From assembly GCA_039602395.1 (NCBI GenBank), contig JBCNJP010000006.1, positions 41,317,279-41,381,278 on the forward strand: DNA of 64,000 bases. The letters run 5' to 3'. Position numbers and translations under genes: made by a program. Numbering within the stretch: the first letter of the stretch is position 1; every line of letters starts with the position of its first letter. The stretch is from Deinandra increscens subsp. villosa (Eukaryota > Streptophyta > Magnoliopsida > Asterales > Asteraceae). The notes beneath the pieces are model-generated. The model worked only from the letters and a program-made list of their open reading frames with translations. It was not told where the DNA came from and did not search any database. This document shows, in pieces, positions 13,033 to 25,014 of this stretch.

Positions 13033-14401
13033 CTAAGGTGTGTAAACTCTGACTGGCTCCTTAGGACGTGATGTACTTTTTGGGCGTAGCCTCGGTTGCA
13101 CCTGCCCAGGAACATCAGTCTCAACCTCAACATCTCTCTCCTCAGTAACCGGCTCAGCAGTGGCTGGCGGTACTGGATCCTGAGTGGTCTTGCCATTCTG
13201 AGTGGTAATCGCCTTAGATGTTTGGCGAGGATTTGCCTCGGTATTTCCTAGAAAACCTCCCTGCTGGCGCTCTGACATAGATTTGGCAAGCTGGCCCATC
13301 TGTCTCTCACGATTCTGCATATGGGTGCCCATATTTCCCATTTCTTTAATAACAGACGAGATATCTTGCTCATTTTTTGAAACACGCAAATCCTGTTGTG
13401 AAGAATTCTTCTCACTCTGCTGTATGAACTAAGACATCATATCGGCCAGACTCTTCATTCCAGAATCCTTGGTCTGAATCGGGACCGTCATGGTGCCTGC
13501 AGGGTTGTAGTAACCCTGCTGTCTCTGTGGCGGTCGTGGCTAAAACCTCGGCGGGTTAGAACTGCTCGGCTCCTGCCTCCACCCTGAATTTTGGCTTGGT
13601 CTCCAAGCCTGATTGTAATTGTATTGGTGGGATGGTAGGCGGGTTTGGCCAACCATGAAATCGACCTGCTCCGGTAGATCGGTGTTACCTCTAGTCGGGC
13701 ACATGGTAATATCGTGAGGTCCCCGCACATAACTCGCATTGCTTCACCTGCTGTGAGCTCCCCTGGGCCTGCTGAACGTGATACTGATCCATCTTCTTGA
13801 CAACGCCTTGACCTGCGCAGCCAATGCCGTAATGGGATCAATCTGATGAACTCCACGTGGCGGGGGCTGTCTGCTGCACGTAGCAGACCACTGATAGCTA
13901 TTCAGGGCTAACTCCTCCAATAACTCTTGAGCCTCCTCTGGCGTCTTACTACTCAAAGTATCTCCAGCTGAACTATCCACTGTCTGACGCGTGAGTGGAT
14001 GAAGACCACTATAGAATATCTGGATCCGCTGGTGGAGCTCAATGCGACGGGCATTTTCTCAACAACTCTTTGAACCTCTCCCATGCCTCGTACAAACTCT
14101 CCGAATCCTCCTCTGTGAACGAGTAAATTTTGTTGCGATACATGGCTGCCTTTGATGGTGGAAAGTATTTTGAGATGAATTTTTGCGTCAAAGTAGCCCA
14201 TGAAGTGATCGAACCAGGACGTAAGGTCTGCAGCCATGTCTTCGCTGAACCGCGAAGAGAAAATGGGAAAAGTCGCAATTTAACTGCCTCGGATGAAACA
14301 CCGTTTATCTTGAAAGTATCACAAATCTCAAGAAAGTTCACGATATGAGCCATCGGATCATCATTGGGTAAACCATCGAACTGAACGGTGTTAGTAATCA
14401 T
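13033..14401 (-). pseudogene. Athila-like gag, frameshifted
   Basis: The N-terminal part (14039-14401) is a retrotransposon gag core with NFLEICDTFKINGV, RLFPFSLRGSAKTWL and TLTQKFISKYFPP, the usual capsid-like signature. Later parts (13744-13980 and 13033-13389) are in another frame and contain TPEEAQELLEELALNSYQW and a QNRERQMGQLAKSM helix. A shift near 14040 and another near 13033 break the frame. No zinc knuckle was found, which is usual for Athila gag. Confidence 0.88.
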
Positions 14402-14820
14402 CGTGATGGTGTATGGACGGATCTCAAAGTTGTTGGCTTCAACGGCGGGTCAAATAACGCTAGGTTGCGTCCCATCGACGTCGGTACGAGCGTAATCAGC
14501 GAATGTACGTCTCGGCGGAACTACCATCGGATCTAGAACTCGTAATGCCTCCAAACGTCGAAGTCTATGAAAAACCCTCTCAGGCTTGGACAATGGTGAA
14601 AAATGACTCCTCCACGACGTATGCGCATAAACCGATGAAAAGATGGAAAAGGAAACAGAAACATATCAGAAAGAAACTAAATTAAGCTAATAAACTAACT
14701 AACACGAAAGCAAACACATAAATAAGCATACATACTAGAAGCATGCAAATAACATAAGTAACAGAAAACAAGTAAATAGCTAAACTACTAGCTCTGATAG
14801 GTCTCGAAAGCTGATGCGTC
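14402..14820 (-). other. Athila 5' leader
   Basis: Sequence lies between the primer site and gag. No protein-like frame on the sense strand was recognised; short frames on both strands (14503-14685, 14682-14912) are not supported. Confidence 0.6.
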
Positions 14821-14842
14821 CCCGGCAACGGCGCCAAAAACT
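14821..14842 (-). other. Athila primer-binding site
   Basis: On the minus strand the sequence just inside the 5' LTR is TTTTGGCGCCGTTGCCGGGG, the standard primer-site string of plant Athila elements, whose first seven bases (TGGCGCC) can pair with the CCA end of a tRNA. Which tRNA is not settled from the window. Confidence 0.85.
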
Positions 14843-16471
14843 TGATGTGTCGGATTTGAACAAGAAAAATGGTCAAGTTAAAAATGGTAAATACTGAGTG
14901 ACCAAACCACACAGTAGGGAAAGTGTACCCGTCGTATGCAATATAGTATCAATAAGTACCCAGTATCAATCCACAGACGCATAATCAGACTCCCGATAAT
15001 GTATCATAACTAATATTTAACCGATGCAATTGGAATGATTGATTTAAGTAAACTAAGCAAGCAATAAAAACTAGCAGTAAACAATGCAAACGACAAAGAA
15101 TCAGAATGAGAGAGATATCACCTAGCCTAGAATCCACTAAACCCAAATAAGACCCCCGGATCAACCAATCAACATGAAACTATCACCAAAAGAGAATAAC
15201 CTAACCAAGGAGGACAATAGACACATCCTGAATGATCAGAAAATTCTAAATGAAGCACAGATAGCAGAATATGTGAATTTGCACAACAGTTTCACAGTTT
15301 CGGTCAAAACAAGCAAAACTCGCATAAATCGGGAAACACTAAGAGAGGTCTCTCTAAATGAATCCTAATACATGCAATGACTCTAATTTCGATTATCTGG
15401 GACCTAGAAATCACTAAACACGAATAAATAGGCTCAAATCTCGCGGTCACAAGTATTCTAACCTATCAAACAATGTCTAGCCAATAACTATCAAATGGAA
15501 TAACTCGGTCAAGTTCATTCCAGAAGGATGCACACAAAAACAGCTGCTAATCAATGAAATAATATCATGTAGGAGGTCTCCGGATCATGCATCAACCCAA
15601 AAACCAATTTAAGTCTAAGGATTAAGAATAAACTAACTAATAATGGTTGCAATTCCACCATCCCTATCAATTAGTCCACATAATACATCATTAATAGTAG
15701 CTAATTAAGCACACATAATCATCCCAAACAATCAAAACAGAATCATGAGCAAAAATCACATAATCATCTTAAAAAGTCAAACCGAAAAGTCAAAATGGGT
15801 AAAGCTTCATCTAAACTAGGTGATAAATGAGAAATCAGCCAAACATCATGTATCTAAACACAAAATCAGTCCAATCTAAACAATACATGATCAAACTATA
15901 AACAACTAGGGAGAAGAAACCGGATTAGATGATGAATTTGCAAATCGAAGCCTTCAAATCTTCAATCTAACCTCCAAGATCTTCAATCCGACCCTTGATT
16001 GCTCCAGAAATGCTCCTCTCCTCTCGTTTCTGACAGACGCTGCTGCTCTTAGTCGAACTCCCCTCTAACCCTAGGCTCAACATATGCTTAAGTACTCGTT
16101 TTGGAAATTTTAGCCGACTGGGCCCGTTCGCGGACCCATGAGAACTGGGAAAGGGAAACTCGCTGGTCCATGAAGCCCACTTTTCTATTTTCTAGATTCC
16201 AGGTTCGCGGGCCAGCGAGAACTGACAGACTAGGCTCGCTGGTCCATGACTGACATTGCAGCAGATTTTCAATTTCTTATATCTTTCACTCCCGAGCTCT
16301 AAATCGCATTCCGTTTTCGCCCGAATCACCACAAATCAACCAATCACCACCAGATCTTCTAAAATTCAACATATGAACAATTAAGTACCAAAATCTCATC
16401 AAAACTTGAACAAAAGCCAGATAAAATGTGGGATTAATCACTCGAAAACATGTATAAGATGCGATGCATCA
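14843..16471 (-). repeat. Athila-like 5' LTR (right copy)
   Basis: Pairs with 2424-4046. Followed directly by the TTACT duplication and then by the rest of the TR-GAG1 LTR. Confidence 0.92.
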
Positions 16472-16476
16472 TTACT

Positions 16477-16544
16477 CTTTGCATTCACGTTTTACATTGA
16501 TTTTGATACGACCGAGTAGACGATCCAACGCTCACGAATTTACA
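16477..16544 (+). repeat. TR-GAG1 5' LTR, last 68 bp
   Basis: Continues 2155-2423 without loss: 269 + 68 = 337 bp, the length of the 3' LTR (39083-39419). It matches 39352-39419 and ends TTTACA. Confidence 0.92.
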
Positions 16545-17094
16545 AGTGGTATCAGAGCATTAGGTTCATTCTACTGGTCGAAAATCTCTGTTTTTCATCC
16601 TTTTGAGTCAAAATTTTGGGGGTTTTACAAAATTTAATCGATATTGTACTAGTTTGATCATCTCGAGTGTGCTTTTTGTGAAAAATCTTCTTCTAAAGTG
16701 TTCCTTCTGAGTTTATCTACATCCATGTTGAAAATCTTGTCCAAAGACACTGAAATTTGCAAAAATTGAGTCGAGAATGTTCTAGTTCCTCTGAGATCTG
16801 AAAATTCATAAAATAACCACTCCGAACTAATGGTTCGGATCCAGTTCGGGTGTTTGTGGTAGTTTGGTTAGGCTTTGTACCAAGTTCGGGTTCAGTTCGG
16901 CTCAGGTTCGGACATTTTGTTTTAGCTTGGTTCTAGTTCGGCTATTTTCTAGTTCGGTTTCTGTTCGGATCATCCAAAGTCAAGGTTCGGCTGAGGTTCG
17001 ACTATAGTTTCTGTTCGGATTCGGCTCGGTAGAGTTCGGATAAGCAACATGAAGTTCGGATTCAGTTTGGGTGAACGGTAACCAGTTTTTCATA
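16545..17094 (+). other. TR-GAG1 untranslated leader with TTCGG array
   Basis: No gene. Between about 16825 and 17065 the pentamer TTCGG (usually inside GTTCGG) occurs 13 times at irregular spacing. The equivalent leader of TR-GAG2 shows the same feature. The function is unknown; a repeated RNA loop or protein site is possible. Confidence 0.8.
16547..16558 (+). other. TR-GAG1 primer-binding site
   Basis: TGGTATCAGAGC, complementary to the 3' end of plant initiator Met tRNA, lies 2 bases inside the LTR as in copia-type elements. Confidence 0.95.
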
Positions 17095-20080
17095 ATGTCA
17101 GATTTTCAAGCGTTTGCTGCAATTCAGAATTCGATGCAAGGTACGATGCGAACGATGATGAACTATGATAATGAAATTAAAACAAGTCAGAAAGTTCCCA
17201 AATTGCTAAAACTGGAGGATTATCATAGTTGGATTAAACGTTTTAAAGCTTATGTTGATACAAATGATGTTGATATGTGGCTATCCTTTAATGTACAATA
17301 CATTTACCCTAAAGATGAGTCTGGAGATCCGATTCTTTAAAAAAAAATTCATCTGAACAAAAGAAGGCATATCAAGCTGAGAAGAAGGCATATGGTACTT
17401 TGACAATGGCATTGCCCAAAGAATTTTTACATCAATTTTCTGCAAATTATACATCGAAAAGCTTATGGGATGCTTTGGAAAAGAGATGTGAGGGAAATGA
17501 CCAATATAAGAAAAGTCGACAAAAGGTCTTGAAGAAGGAATTTGATAGTTTTAAGCATTATCATTGCAAGGTTTGCACACTTAATGAGTGAGATGCGTTT
17601 GGTAAGTCTTAAAAAGGAAGAGGCTGATTTCAAAGAAAAGATTTTGGAAGCATTACCCGAGAAATGGGAAAATTATGTGATGATGATTACTCATGATAAA
17701 GAGTATTCATGAGTAACAGTGAATAAATCACTACCTGCTCAAATCCAGAATCCTGCTGTATATCATGGAGAAAATGATTCTACCGTCAATGATGTGAAGT
17801 CTAATATTGTTAGTTTCGCACTTCCTACAGTGTTCATTGTAGGTAAATCTGACAATTCTGGTTCTTTTGCTGGTTGTACTGTTTCAATTCCTAGTTCTTC
17901 ATGTCAAAATGCTTTGTCTGCCAAACTGCCGATGATTATATGGCTTTAATGTCTGCATTGGTATCTTCAAATTTTGGAGTTATTACTGGTTCAGTAAGTA
18001 ATGCAGAATTGACAAATGATGATTATGATCAAATCGATTATGATCATTTGGAAGAAATGGATCTAAATTGGCAGTATGCTATGTTAGTTCGAAGAACGAA
18101 GAAATTTTTTAGCAGAACTGGAAAGAAGAGATTGAATCAATATGGTAAGATCGGATTGGACAAATCAAAGGTTAAGTGTTATAAATGTTCGCATATGGAA
18201 ACTTTGCACGAGAATGCCCAAGTTCAATTGATAATAAATTGAGTCTGGTCAACATGCTCATTTGGTTGTGCATTCACCAAATCAAGATCAAAAAGTATCG
18301 GATTCTGTTGATAACAAAATGACAAACATATTTTGGCATCCAGATGAATTTGCCTGGAATGCAGATTCTTATGTTACAAAACTGTCACATTCTCCTATTA
18401 CTGTTGCTTTGACATTTCGTCATGATGATGATAGTCTTCTCATGGATTTTGATTCTACTTTAAGCATATCATTGGTAAAAGAGGTTTTGCCAAAGGTAAC
18501 TGATAACTCAAAGGTCGAAGAATTAAAATGTCTTGAATGTGTGAAGTTACGCAACAAGAATGCAAGTCTAGAAAGAGGTTCTGAATTATCGACTGAAGAG
18601 ATTGTGGTTCTAAAGAAAGAATTGGAAGAATTTCAGAAGAAATATTATGAATTGGTTCATGTTCATGAAGATGTGTTGAAAGAAAAGAGTAACCTGGCTG
18701 AAGAATGTGAAAAGGCCAAAGATGAAGCATTAGATGTAGCACAAGACTTTGAAAATCTATTTGAGAAAAGTTATCCCATTCAACAAAAGTATGAAAACAA
18801 AATTGTCTACACTTCAAGATGAAAAAGTTCTTCTTCAAGACAAGAATGAAGTTTTAACAAAGGATGTTGAAATATTCAAGAAGAAGTGGGAGGAATTTAC
18901 TTAAGAAGTTTTGACTGAATGTGAGATCAGAAAGTTGCAAACTTATGAGTATAATGACCTCAATGAAAAATTCATTAAGTCACAAAAAGAGGTGTTTGCT
19001 GCTCAACAAAAAGTTTCTAAATTAAAGCTGGAAATTCTGGAATTACAAAGGCAAGTGAAGAATTGCAATTTATCACCGACTTTGTTGAATTTCTTGTATA
19101 AGTAGGATCGGAGTGAGGGTAGTTCCAAAAAGAATGATATTCACATGGTTCCTCAACCAGTGGATTTATCTGAGTTTACTTCTGCTCCTCTTGATCGAAA
19201 GCTGAACTGCTTGATTATTCCAAATTTGCGACACCAGCTAAGAAGACGAAAAATAAGCCAAAGAAGAAAGTTACTTTTGCTGAAGCTTCAACGTTTGTTT
19301 CACGTTCATCATGTCTGAAAGAAGAAAATATTTTTGAAAAAACTGAAAAATGTTCAAGTTCTTCATCTGAAGAAGAAGCTGCTAAATCTTTGGTGCAAGA
19401 GAACAAGCTTAAGGAAATTTAAGATCAATTTACTAGAGAAGCAAAAGGAAGAGATGCTTCTGGTTCTCAATCTAAGTCTTCAAAGATTTCGGGTTTCAAG
19501 CACGAAGGTTTCGGATTTGAAATTAAAGATGATTCTGTTCAAACACAACAATCGAAAAAGAAAGAGAAAGTGTTGAAGATCAAAACTCAAAACACATCAC
19601 CTCCTCAGACGCAACAATTGTTCTATTCTACTGGAGGTTCTTTATCTGAATCGAAAGGTACTTCGCGGAGTCCATCTCCGAGGTATGATTCTTATGATTA
19701 TTTCTTTGATAATTTTGGTTCTGATCATTCATCTTGCTCACAAAATTCAAATAAATTTTTCAAATGTTTTTAAATTTCGTGAGAGACTTTGTTATGCATG
19801 TCGTCAACCTGGACATCTTTATGTTGATTGTCCAACGACTGCATATATCCATAACACTGCTAACTATGTGGATAACAAAGGTCAAATTTTTGATGAACCG
19901 TGGTCTCCAAACGTCAAATCAAGCCGTAAGCCGTCTTGGTTCAAACCAAGCATGCCGATTGATTCTGATTCTGATCAAAAATCAAAATCTTTAAAAATAT
20001 GGGAACCAAAGGTTGTTTCTAAGGCCAATGATTACCATGTGGAAGACACCGGGCGACCCGTCGCTGTTGAATCGGGTTAA
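17095..20080 (+). pseudogene. TR-GAG1 gag (broken): gag domain, coiled coil, zinc knuckle
   Basis: The start ATG at 17095 (MSDFQAFAAIQ) is chosen because TR-GAG2 Gag starts MSEFQAFAAMQ. The N-terminal gag segment has KVPKLLKLEDYHSWIKRFKAYV, then EFLHQFSANYTSKSLWDALEKRCEGN (17400-17591), as in copia-type gag (UBN2-like). A first zinc knuckle (CYKCS at about 18176) has lost its histidine and last cysteine. Next comes a long lysine/glutamate-rich coiled coil (18500-19100). The second knuckle CYACRQPGHLYVDC (CX2CX4HX4C, about 19793-19834) is intact. At least six frameshifts or stops separate these pieces, so no full protein is made. No pol follows the second knuckle. Confidence 0.85.
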
Positions 20081-20361
20081 TCCCAAAGCGATTAATGGTT
20101 TATTTGGTGTCAGCAGGTATTTCAGGAAGACCTATCGGCAATTGAAAGGTTGTTGGTGGTTAAATATATGTGATAACTTAAATTGAATTTCCAAATCAAT
20201 TTTGTTTCCAAAATACTAAACTGCTAGTATTCGTGTTGGTTGATCAATTTCTGGTTTGTTTTTTACTCCTTCTCATTTTGAGGGGGAGTTTGTTTTTGAA
20301 AATACAAAAATAGTGTGTTGTTATTCAAATGTTAAAAATGAAAATATAAAAAATAGAGTTT
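20081..20361 (+). other. TR-GAG1 post-gag non-coding sequence
   Basis: No gene. It includes GAGGGGGAGTTTG (about 20279-20291), a purine tract like those in the 3' part of TR-GAG2. It is cut by element B and continues at 37752. Confidence 0.6.
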
Positions 20362-20363
20362 TT

Positions 20364-22001
20364 GTCACATCCCACTCCGTGGCCGCCAACGCTGGGATGG
20401 TGTGAGACCGGCTACCCGTATCAGAACACGTGGAAATAATGAAACGACGGGACATACCCAAGTGTCCATCACCTTAGAGAGGGCTACAGTTTGTAATCTC
20501 TGTGGTGCACTATTGTATTCTCTTCGTTTCATTGAGGCCCAGGTTACTCCAAGACTGTTACAACACCGTGGACCGCAACAGTAGATCGCGAACTTAGGCT
20601 ACCCCAACTACTAGGTCTTGCACACAACAAGTCTAGCAAAACCCCGCCTATCCTTCAAGTCATCCCAGTAGTTACTTACCTGCATATGAACCAAAAATAC
20701 GTCAATAACAAACGTTGTTGGTGAGTCATAGCAGTTGAATCCAAAATAATCCACAACAAATCAAGATAAGATTGTGCCTATTACAAAACCAACCAAAGGT
20801 CAAACCAGCAATCGGAGCAAACTCGGAGCGACTTTCCCGAGTCCCTCCTCATGTTTCAAACATATGCGACATCACCCGTTCAACCAATCACAAGTAACCA
20901 AGTAACCAAAAAGGGCACAAACAACGGGTACGCGACACCTGATCTACCTACACAGTTTTGAGGATACGCATATACCTCGTGGCCTGCTCCCATCTCGGGA
21001 ACACAACAAATGGCCTAAATTTACCTGAAAAGCTTCCCAAACACGGTGAGAACCGCTGGTACCAAAAACAAACGCGGTGGGATTCCGCCGGTACCACAAG
21101 CAAGATATCAAACACGGCACAGTATCCACAAACAAAACAATAAAAGAACGTTTAACAAAGTTCATATGCACCCCAAAAACAGTTAAGCAAAAGGGGAAAC
21201 TAAAACTCACAGTCGGTCCAACATCCAAATGGAAGGTTAGGCAATTGCTCGAAAATATCATCAAGCTCGGAGAACCTGATGACCTAAACAAACATAGGTA
21301 CCTTTAATTTAACACAACAATAATACTGGTTAGGCTCAGTTGTACTCCGCGCCCAAAATATAAGATGCGTCCGTAAGTTGAAGTCCCGATACGACCGGAT
21401 GTCCCAATACAGTCATACGGCTTAACTTGGATACAATCGCAATTATCTCTCTATTTCTAAATTGACAGATTAATTATTCTAACGAAACTCTCGGATCTCA
21501 AACGATTATATTTATTATCCTTAGAATATTCCCCGAAGTCATAACTTAAATATCTTATACATAGATACTTATTCGATTACGTTTCTCATGATGTTATGAC
21601 TTTTATAAAGGTAGAATGGTGTCCACATAAAATCATAAGCTTGTTTACATAAAATCATAACTTTATTTACATAAAATCATAGTTTTGGTCAACATAAAGT
21701 CATAACTCGTATAAAGTTTTCAAACCGGATAATATATTTATAAAAATCTCTCGTTTCCATTTTGCTTTATGTTTTATAAAACCTTATAGAGTTTTACACA
21801 AAATGATAACTTTTATATATAGGTTTACTCATTTATATTTCACATGAAATGATAGATTTCATTAACATAAAATCTTATATTTTATTCACATAACTCCATA
21901 ACCTTTATTGTTATAAAAACCATAATTTTTGTTAAATAAAATGATAACTTTATTATCATATATTATATGATTTTTACTAACATAAAATGATAACAAAACT
22001 T

Positions 22002-22041
<40 letters not shown>

Positions 22042-23049
22042 TTTTATTATTTATTTTTATATTAATAATAATAATACTTTCGGGTTTACAATCGTTCCTC
22101 ACACGACGTGTATACATAGTTACTAATATGATAACCAAGTAACGAACATGGTTACCTTCCGGTCGGTTTGTGAACCCAGACCCGGTTAACCGTAAAACCC
22201 AACGATATCTGATTCAAAGGCAAGACTAGTCCATTCCGCACGATTTTCACCACGAACAATAATCCGGAGTCAGTTTCTGCATTTGACCACGTTTGACCGT
22301 CCAAAATTTTTGACCAGAACTATTCACTAAGTGGACTCAGTGACTCGGTACCGAGTTGTTTCCATTATGTCCAAAATGCATCCAAACACAACCCAATCAA
22401 CATTTCTAGCCAAACACCACCTAACCATCATCATCTAAGACCATTTTAGGCAGCCGGAGGCCATGACCGTCGCCGGTCGGTCTACCAACGCCGTGAACCA
22501 GTCCCACCATCAACTCATCCTCTTCAAATATTCATAAAATCAACCGATCTGAGCATGCATGGGTAAATCGAGACTTAGAAATAGAGATAAAACTGAAATG
22601 AAAGAAAAAGTGGAGAAATCAGACCCTTACTATGGTGGTTGTTGCCGGAAAATGCAAGAAGAACAAGGAGGAGGAGGCGCCGCCGCCCTAGGGCTGAACC
22701 CTAGCCGCCTCCGCGGCTGTTGCCGCTTCTGCCGCCGTTCGAGACCAGATACGGGCTCGGGAATAAGGGGAAATGATCAGGAAGGAAAGGGAAGAAAAAG
22801 CCAAGAAAATCCGTCACTGTCATCGCCGGACAACCATGCCGCCGCCGCCGGATTGCCGGAATTATCGCCGGACCGCCGCTGGCTGGGCGGATTTTGGTCG
22901 CCGACTTCCAGCTCCTTAAGAGCATTTCTTGCTCTCCTTCTAACACTTTTTAAGTGTTTTGTGACCAAATGAGAAAAAAGACAAAAACAAATGCTTTATA
23001 TACTTAGGGAAATTTGTGTGGTCCAAAATTAAATACACCGGTATATACC
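20364..23049 (-). repeat. Element B 3' LTR, truncated
   Basis: Matches 34247-36870. It contains a degenerate array of ACATAAAATCATA-like units (about 21618-21990), a TA microsatellite (about 22006-22040) and a GC-rich block (22670-22900). An open frame on the plus strand (22559-22972) is antisense to the element and low in complexity, and its partner in the other LTR is different after the first half, so it is not called. Confidence 0.8.
22006..22040. repeat. (TA)n microsatellite
   Basis: Pure TA dinucleotides; the other LTR of element B carries the same array at 35860-35895. Confidence 0.9.
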
Positions 23050-23221
23050 TAAAAATGTTTCAAGCATTGCCAAAAGTACTAATCCACAATTATACCATGC
23101 AACTCACACTAGTGCCAATGTGTCATATACTAATGAAGCACAAACAAGGACCTCTACAGACTATCAGCATCTATATGTCAGGTAGGGTTCATCAAACCTA
23201 GTGCACCTGTGGGTACGGATG
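23050..23221 (-). other. Interior remnant of element B
   Basis: No gene recognised. Its last 43 bases (from about 23179) resemble a patch inside the adjacent LARD A LTR (23259-23301). Its last five bases, GGATG, are the target duplication of LARD A. Confidence 0.6.
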
Positions 23222-24329
23222 TGTCACACCCCCAAAAATCCCACGCGCGATAACGCTGCCAGGTAGGGAGCGTCGAACCTAGTGCACCTGTGGGTACGGA
23301 TCGCCGTCCATTAGTTACACCAAAGGACCAATAATTAATAAAAACGTTTCATGTTTCATTAAAATATATAATTAGAGTTTTACAAATGCGGAAGCGTAAA
23401 TACAATAAAAGTACTTATGTAAAATCTTTGTCACCCAAGGTGACGTGGCTTGTTCAAAGACATTAAAAGTGTTTCAAGACTCATGCATGTGTACTCGTGA
23501 TACTCGAACATCTGCAACCTGAGAAATAACATGCTAAGAAGTGTCAACACAAAGGTTGGTGAGTTCACAGGTTTATCAATTCAATAAAAACAGTTCAAGT
23601 TAATGTAAATCGACTGTTCAACAACAGTCCCAGTTCAATGTAAATCAATTGTTCCTCGACAGTTCAAGTTTAAGTTCAAGGTTGACTGTTCAACAACAGT
23701 TCAAGTTCAGTTTAAAATCCAGATAATATATCAATAGTTAGCTAGACTATTTTCAAGAAATCAGTGCACGTTTGACTAGATCAACTAGCTATCCAGTTAC
23801 TGAAGCTCGACAAGTTCAATTGTGCCTCGTTAAGACTAAGAAGTTTATAACACCTGTTCGATATCCAATCGTTTCAGAGCGACTGACCTGGGTGGGGCTG
23901 TCAAACCCAGTAGATCTACTAAGTAAGTTCCCGTTGATGTCACATTGATAGTAACTATAAAGTGAGGGCTTTATCATAAGTGTGCCACTATCATTCAGGT
24001 GATATATATCTAACAGTTCAAGTGTTTGCATGTTAATCTCCCCCAACAGGATTTAAATAAGTAAAATGGGGCCGTGAAACTCACCTTAGGTTGCACAGCA
24101 AAAGTTTCCAGATAAACAGTTAGTCACGTAGCAAGAACGAGTCTTGTGAAGAAATCAATCACCTAACGAGCATACGAGTGTAAGTGTGTGTTCAACCAAA
24201 CAACTAAGTCTAACGTAACCGACATAAAAGCGAATGATCGGGAAGTCCGAAACAAGTCGAGGATGGCACGTGTGCCAAATCCGAGCGATTATCGAAATAA
24301 CACGAGAAAATACAATATATATTAATATT

Positions 24330-24432
24330 ATATATATATATATATATTTATTATATATATATATATATATATATATTTAGGTTCAAAGATTTCAAAAATA
24401 AATAAATATATATATATATATATATATATTAT
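24330..24432. repeat. TA-rich microsatellite block
   Basis: Runs of TA interrupted by short unique sequence. The matching place in the other LTR (about 32266-32312) is much shorter, showing post-insertion change. Confidence 0.85.
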
Positions 24433-24786
24433 ATTTAAACCCAAACGTGCAAATGACATTAATAACGGGATTGTGAAAACAAGAAACGTATAAAAGTTCA
24501 CATCATGTATCATTTGTTTCATTAAACCGACGACACATGATTATTTATATTAGTCTATGCAAATATATCTATTTTACCATTTCACATAGAACCATGATTT
24601 TTTTTTTGAGTTAATCTATATAAAATATGAAAACTATATTTTAGTTTAAAACGACAAAGCTTACGGGTTAATAGTCCAAAACATAGTTTTACGGGTTTAG
24701 ACATTCCTAGAAACTCATTTAATCAAGTTTTAGTTTGAACAAATCCCTTGAATCATCCAATAAAAATATACAGAAAAATTTGGAGA

Positions 24787-24850
24787 TTACACGGGTCGAA
24801 CTCGGGACCTATCATTCCCAGCACAACAACCAAACCACTCGACCAACCCT
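24787..24850 (-). other. tRNA-like module 1 in LARD A LTR
   Basis: On the minus strand, box A TGGTCGAGTGG fits TRGYNNARNGG exactly and box B GTTCGACCC fits GWTCRANNC exactly, about 31 bases apart as in tRNAs. I see no CCA-type acceptor pairing that would make a working tRNA, so it is most likely SINE- or tRNA-derived. The other LTR copy (32663-32723) has one base deleted in box A. Confidence 0.6.
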
Positions 24851-24944
24851 TCTGTTTTGATAATACCTCGGATCGAAATCCTTTTATCCAGCAGGGGCGA
24901 TTACCAGGAATAACAGGAAAAGAAGAAAAACATAATGAAGTTGT

Positions 24945-25014
24945 AGGGGACGGGTTTTGAACTCGCGACCTTGAGTATAAACTGCAGGTGCTTAACCACT
25001 GCGCCAAGCGCTGC
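24945..25014 (-). other. tRNA-like module 2 in LARD A LTR
   Basis: Box A TGGCGCAGTGG and box B GTTCAAAAC both fit the consensus on the minus strand, followed by a GTCCCC tail. It lies about 95 bases from module 1 on the same strand as the element. Equivalent copy at 32821-32888. Confidence 0.6.

Larger units (their letters stand above)
2424..16471 (-). mobile_element. Athila-like Ty3/gypsy element, complete ends, dead coding region
   Basis: Both LTRs are present (1623 and 1629 bp, start TGATGTG, end GCATCA), flanked by a perfect duplication TTACT (2419-2423 and 16472-16476). The primer site beside the right LTR (minus strand TGGCGCCGTTGCCGGGG) and the purine tract beside the left LTR (AGTGTGGGGATG) are typical of plant Athila elements. 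Gene order on the minus strand is gag, protease, reverse transcriptase, RNase H, integrase, then extra reading frames in the envelope position. All coding parts carry stops or frameshifts. The LTRs differ by a few per cent by eye. Insertion interrupted the 5' LTR of TR-GAG1. Confidence 0.95.

Noticed and set aside
22559..22972. Cys/Arg-rich 137-codon plus-strand frame in element B LTR
   Set aside because: Antisense to the element; the partner in the other LTR (36386-36730) is frameshifted after about 75 codons, so the protein is not conserved.
24787..25014. Functional tRNA genes
   Set aside because: Boxes A and B fit, but I could not pair acceptor or anticodon arms; listed only as tRNA-like.
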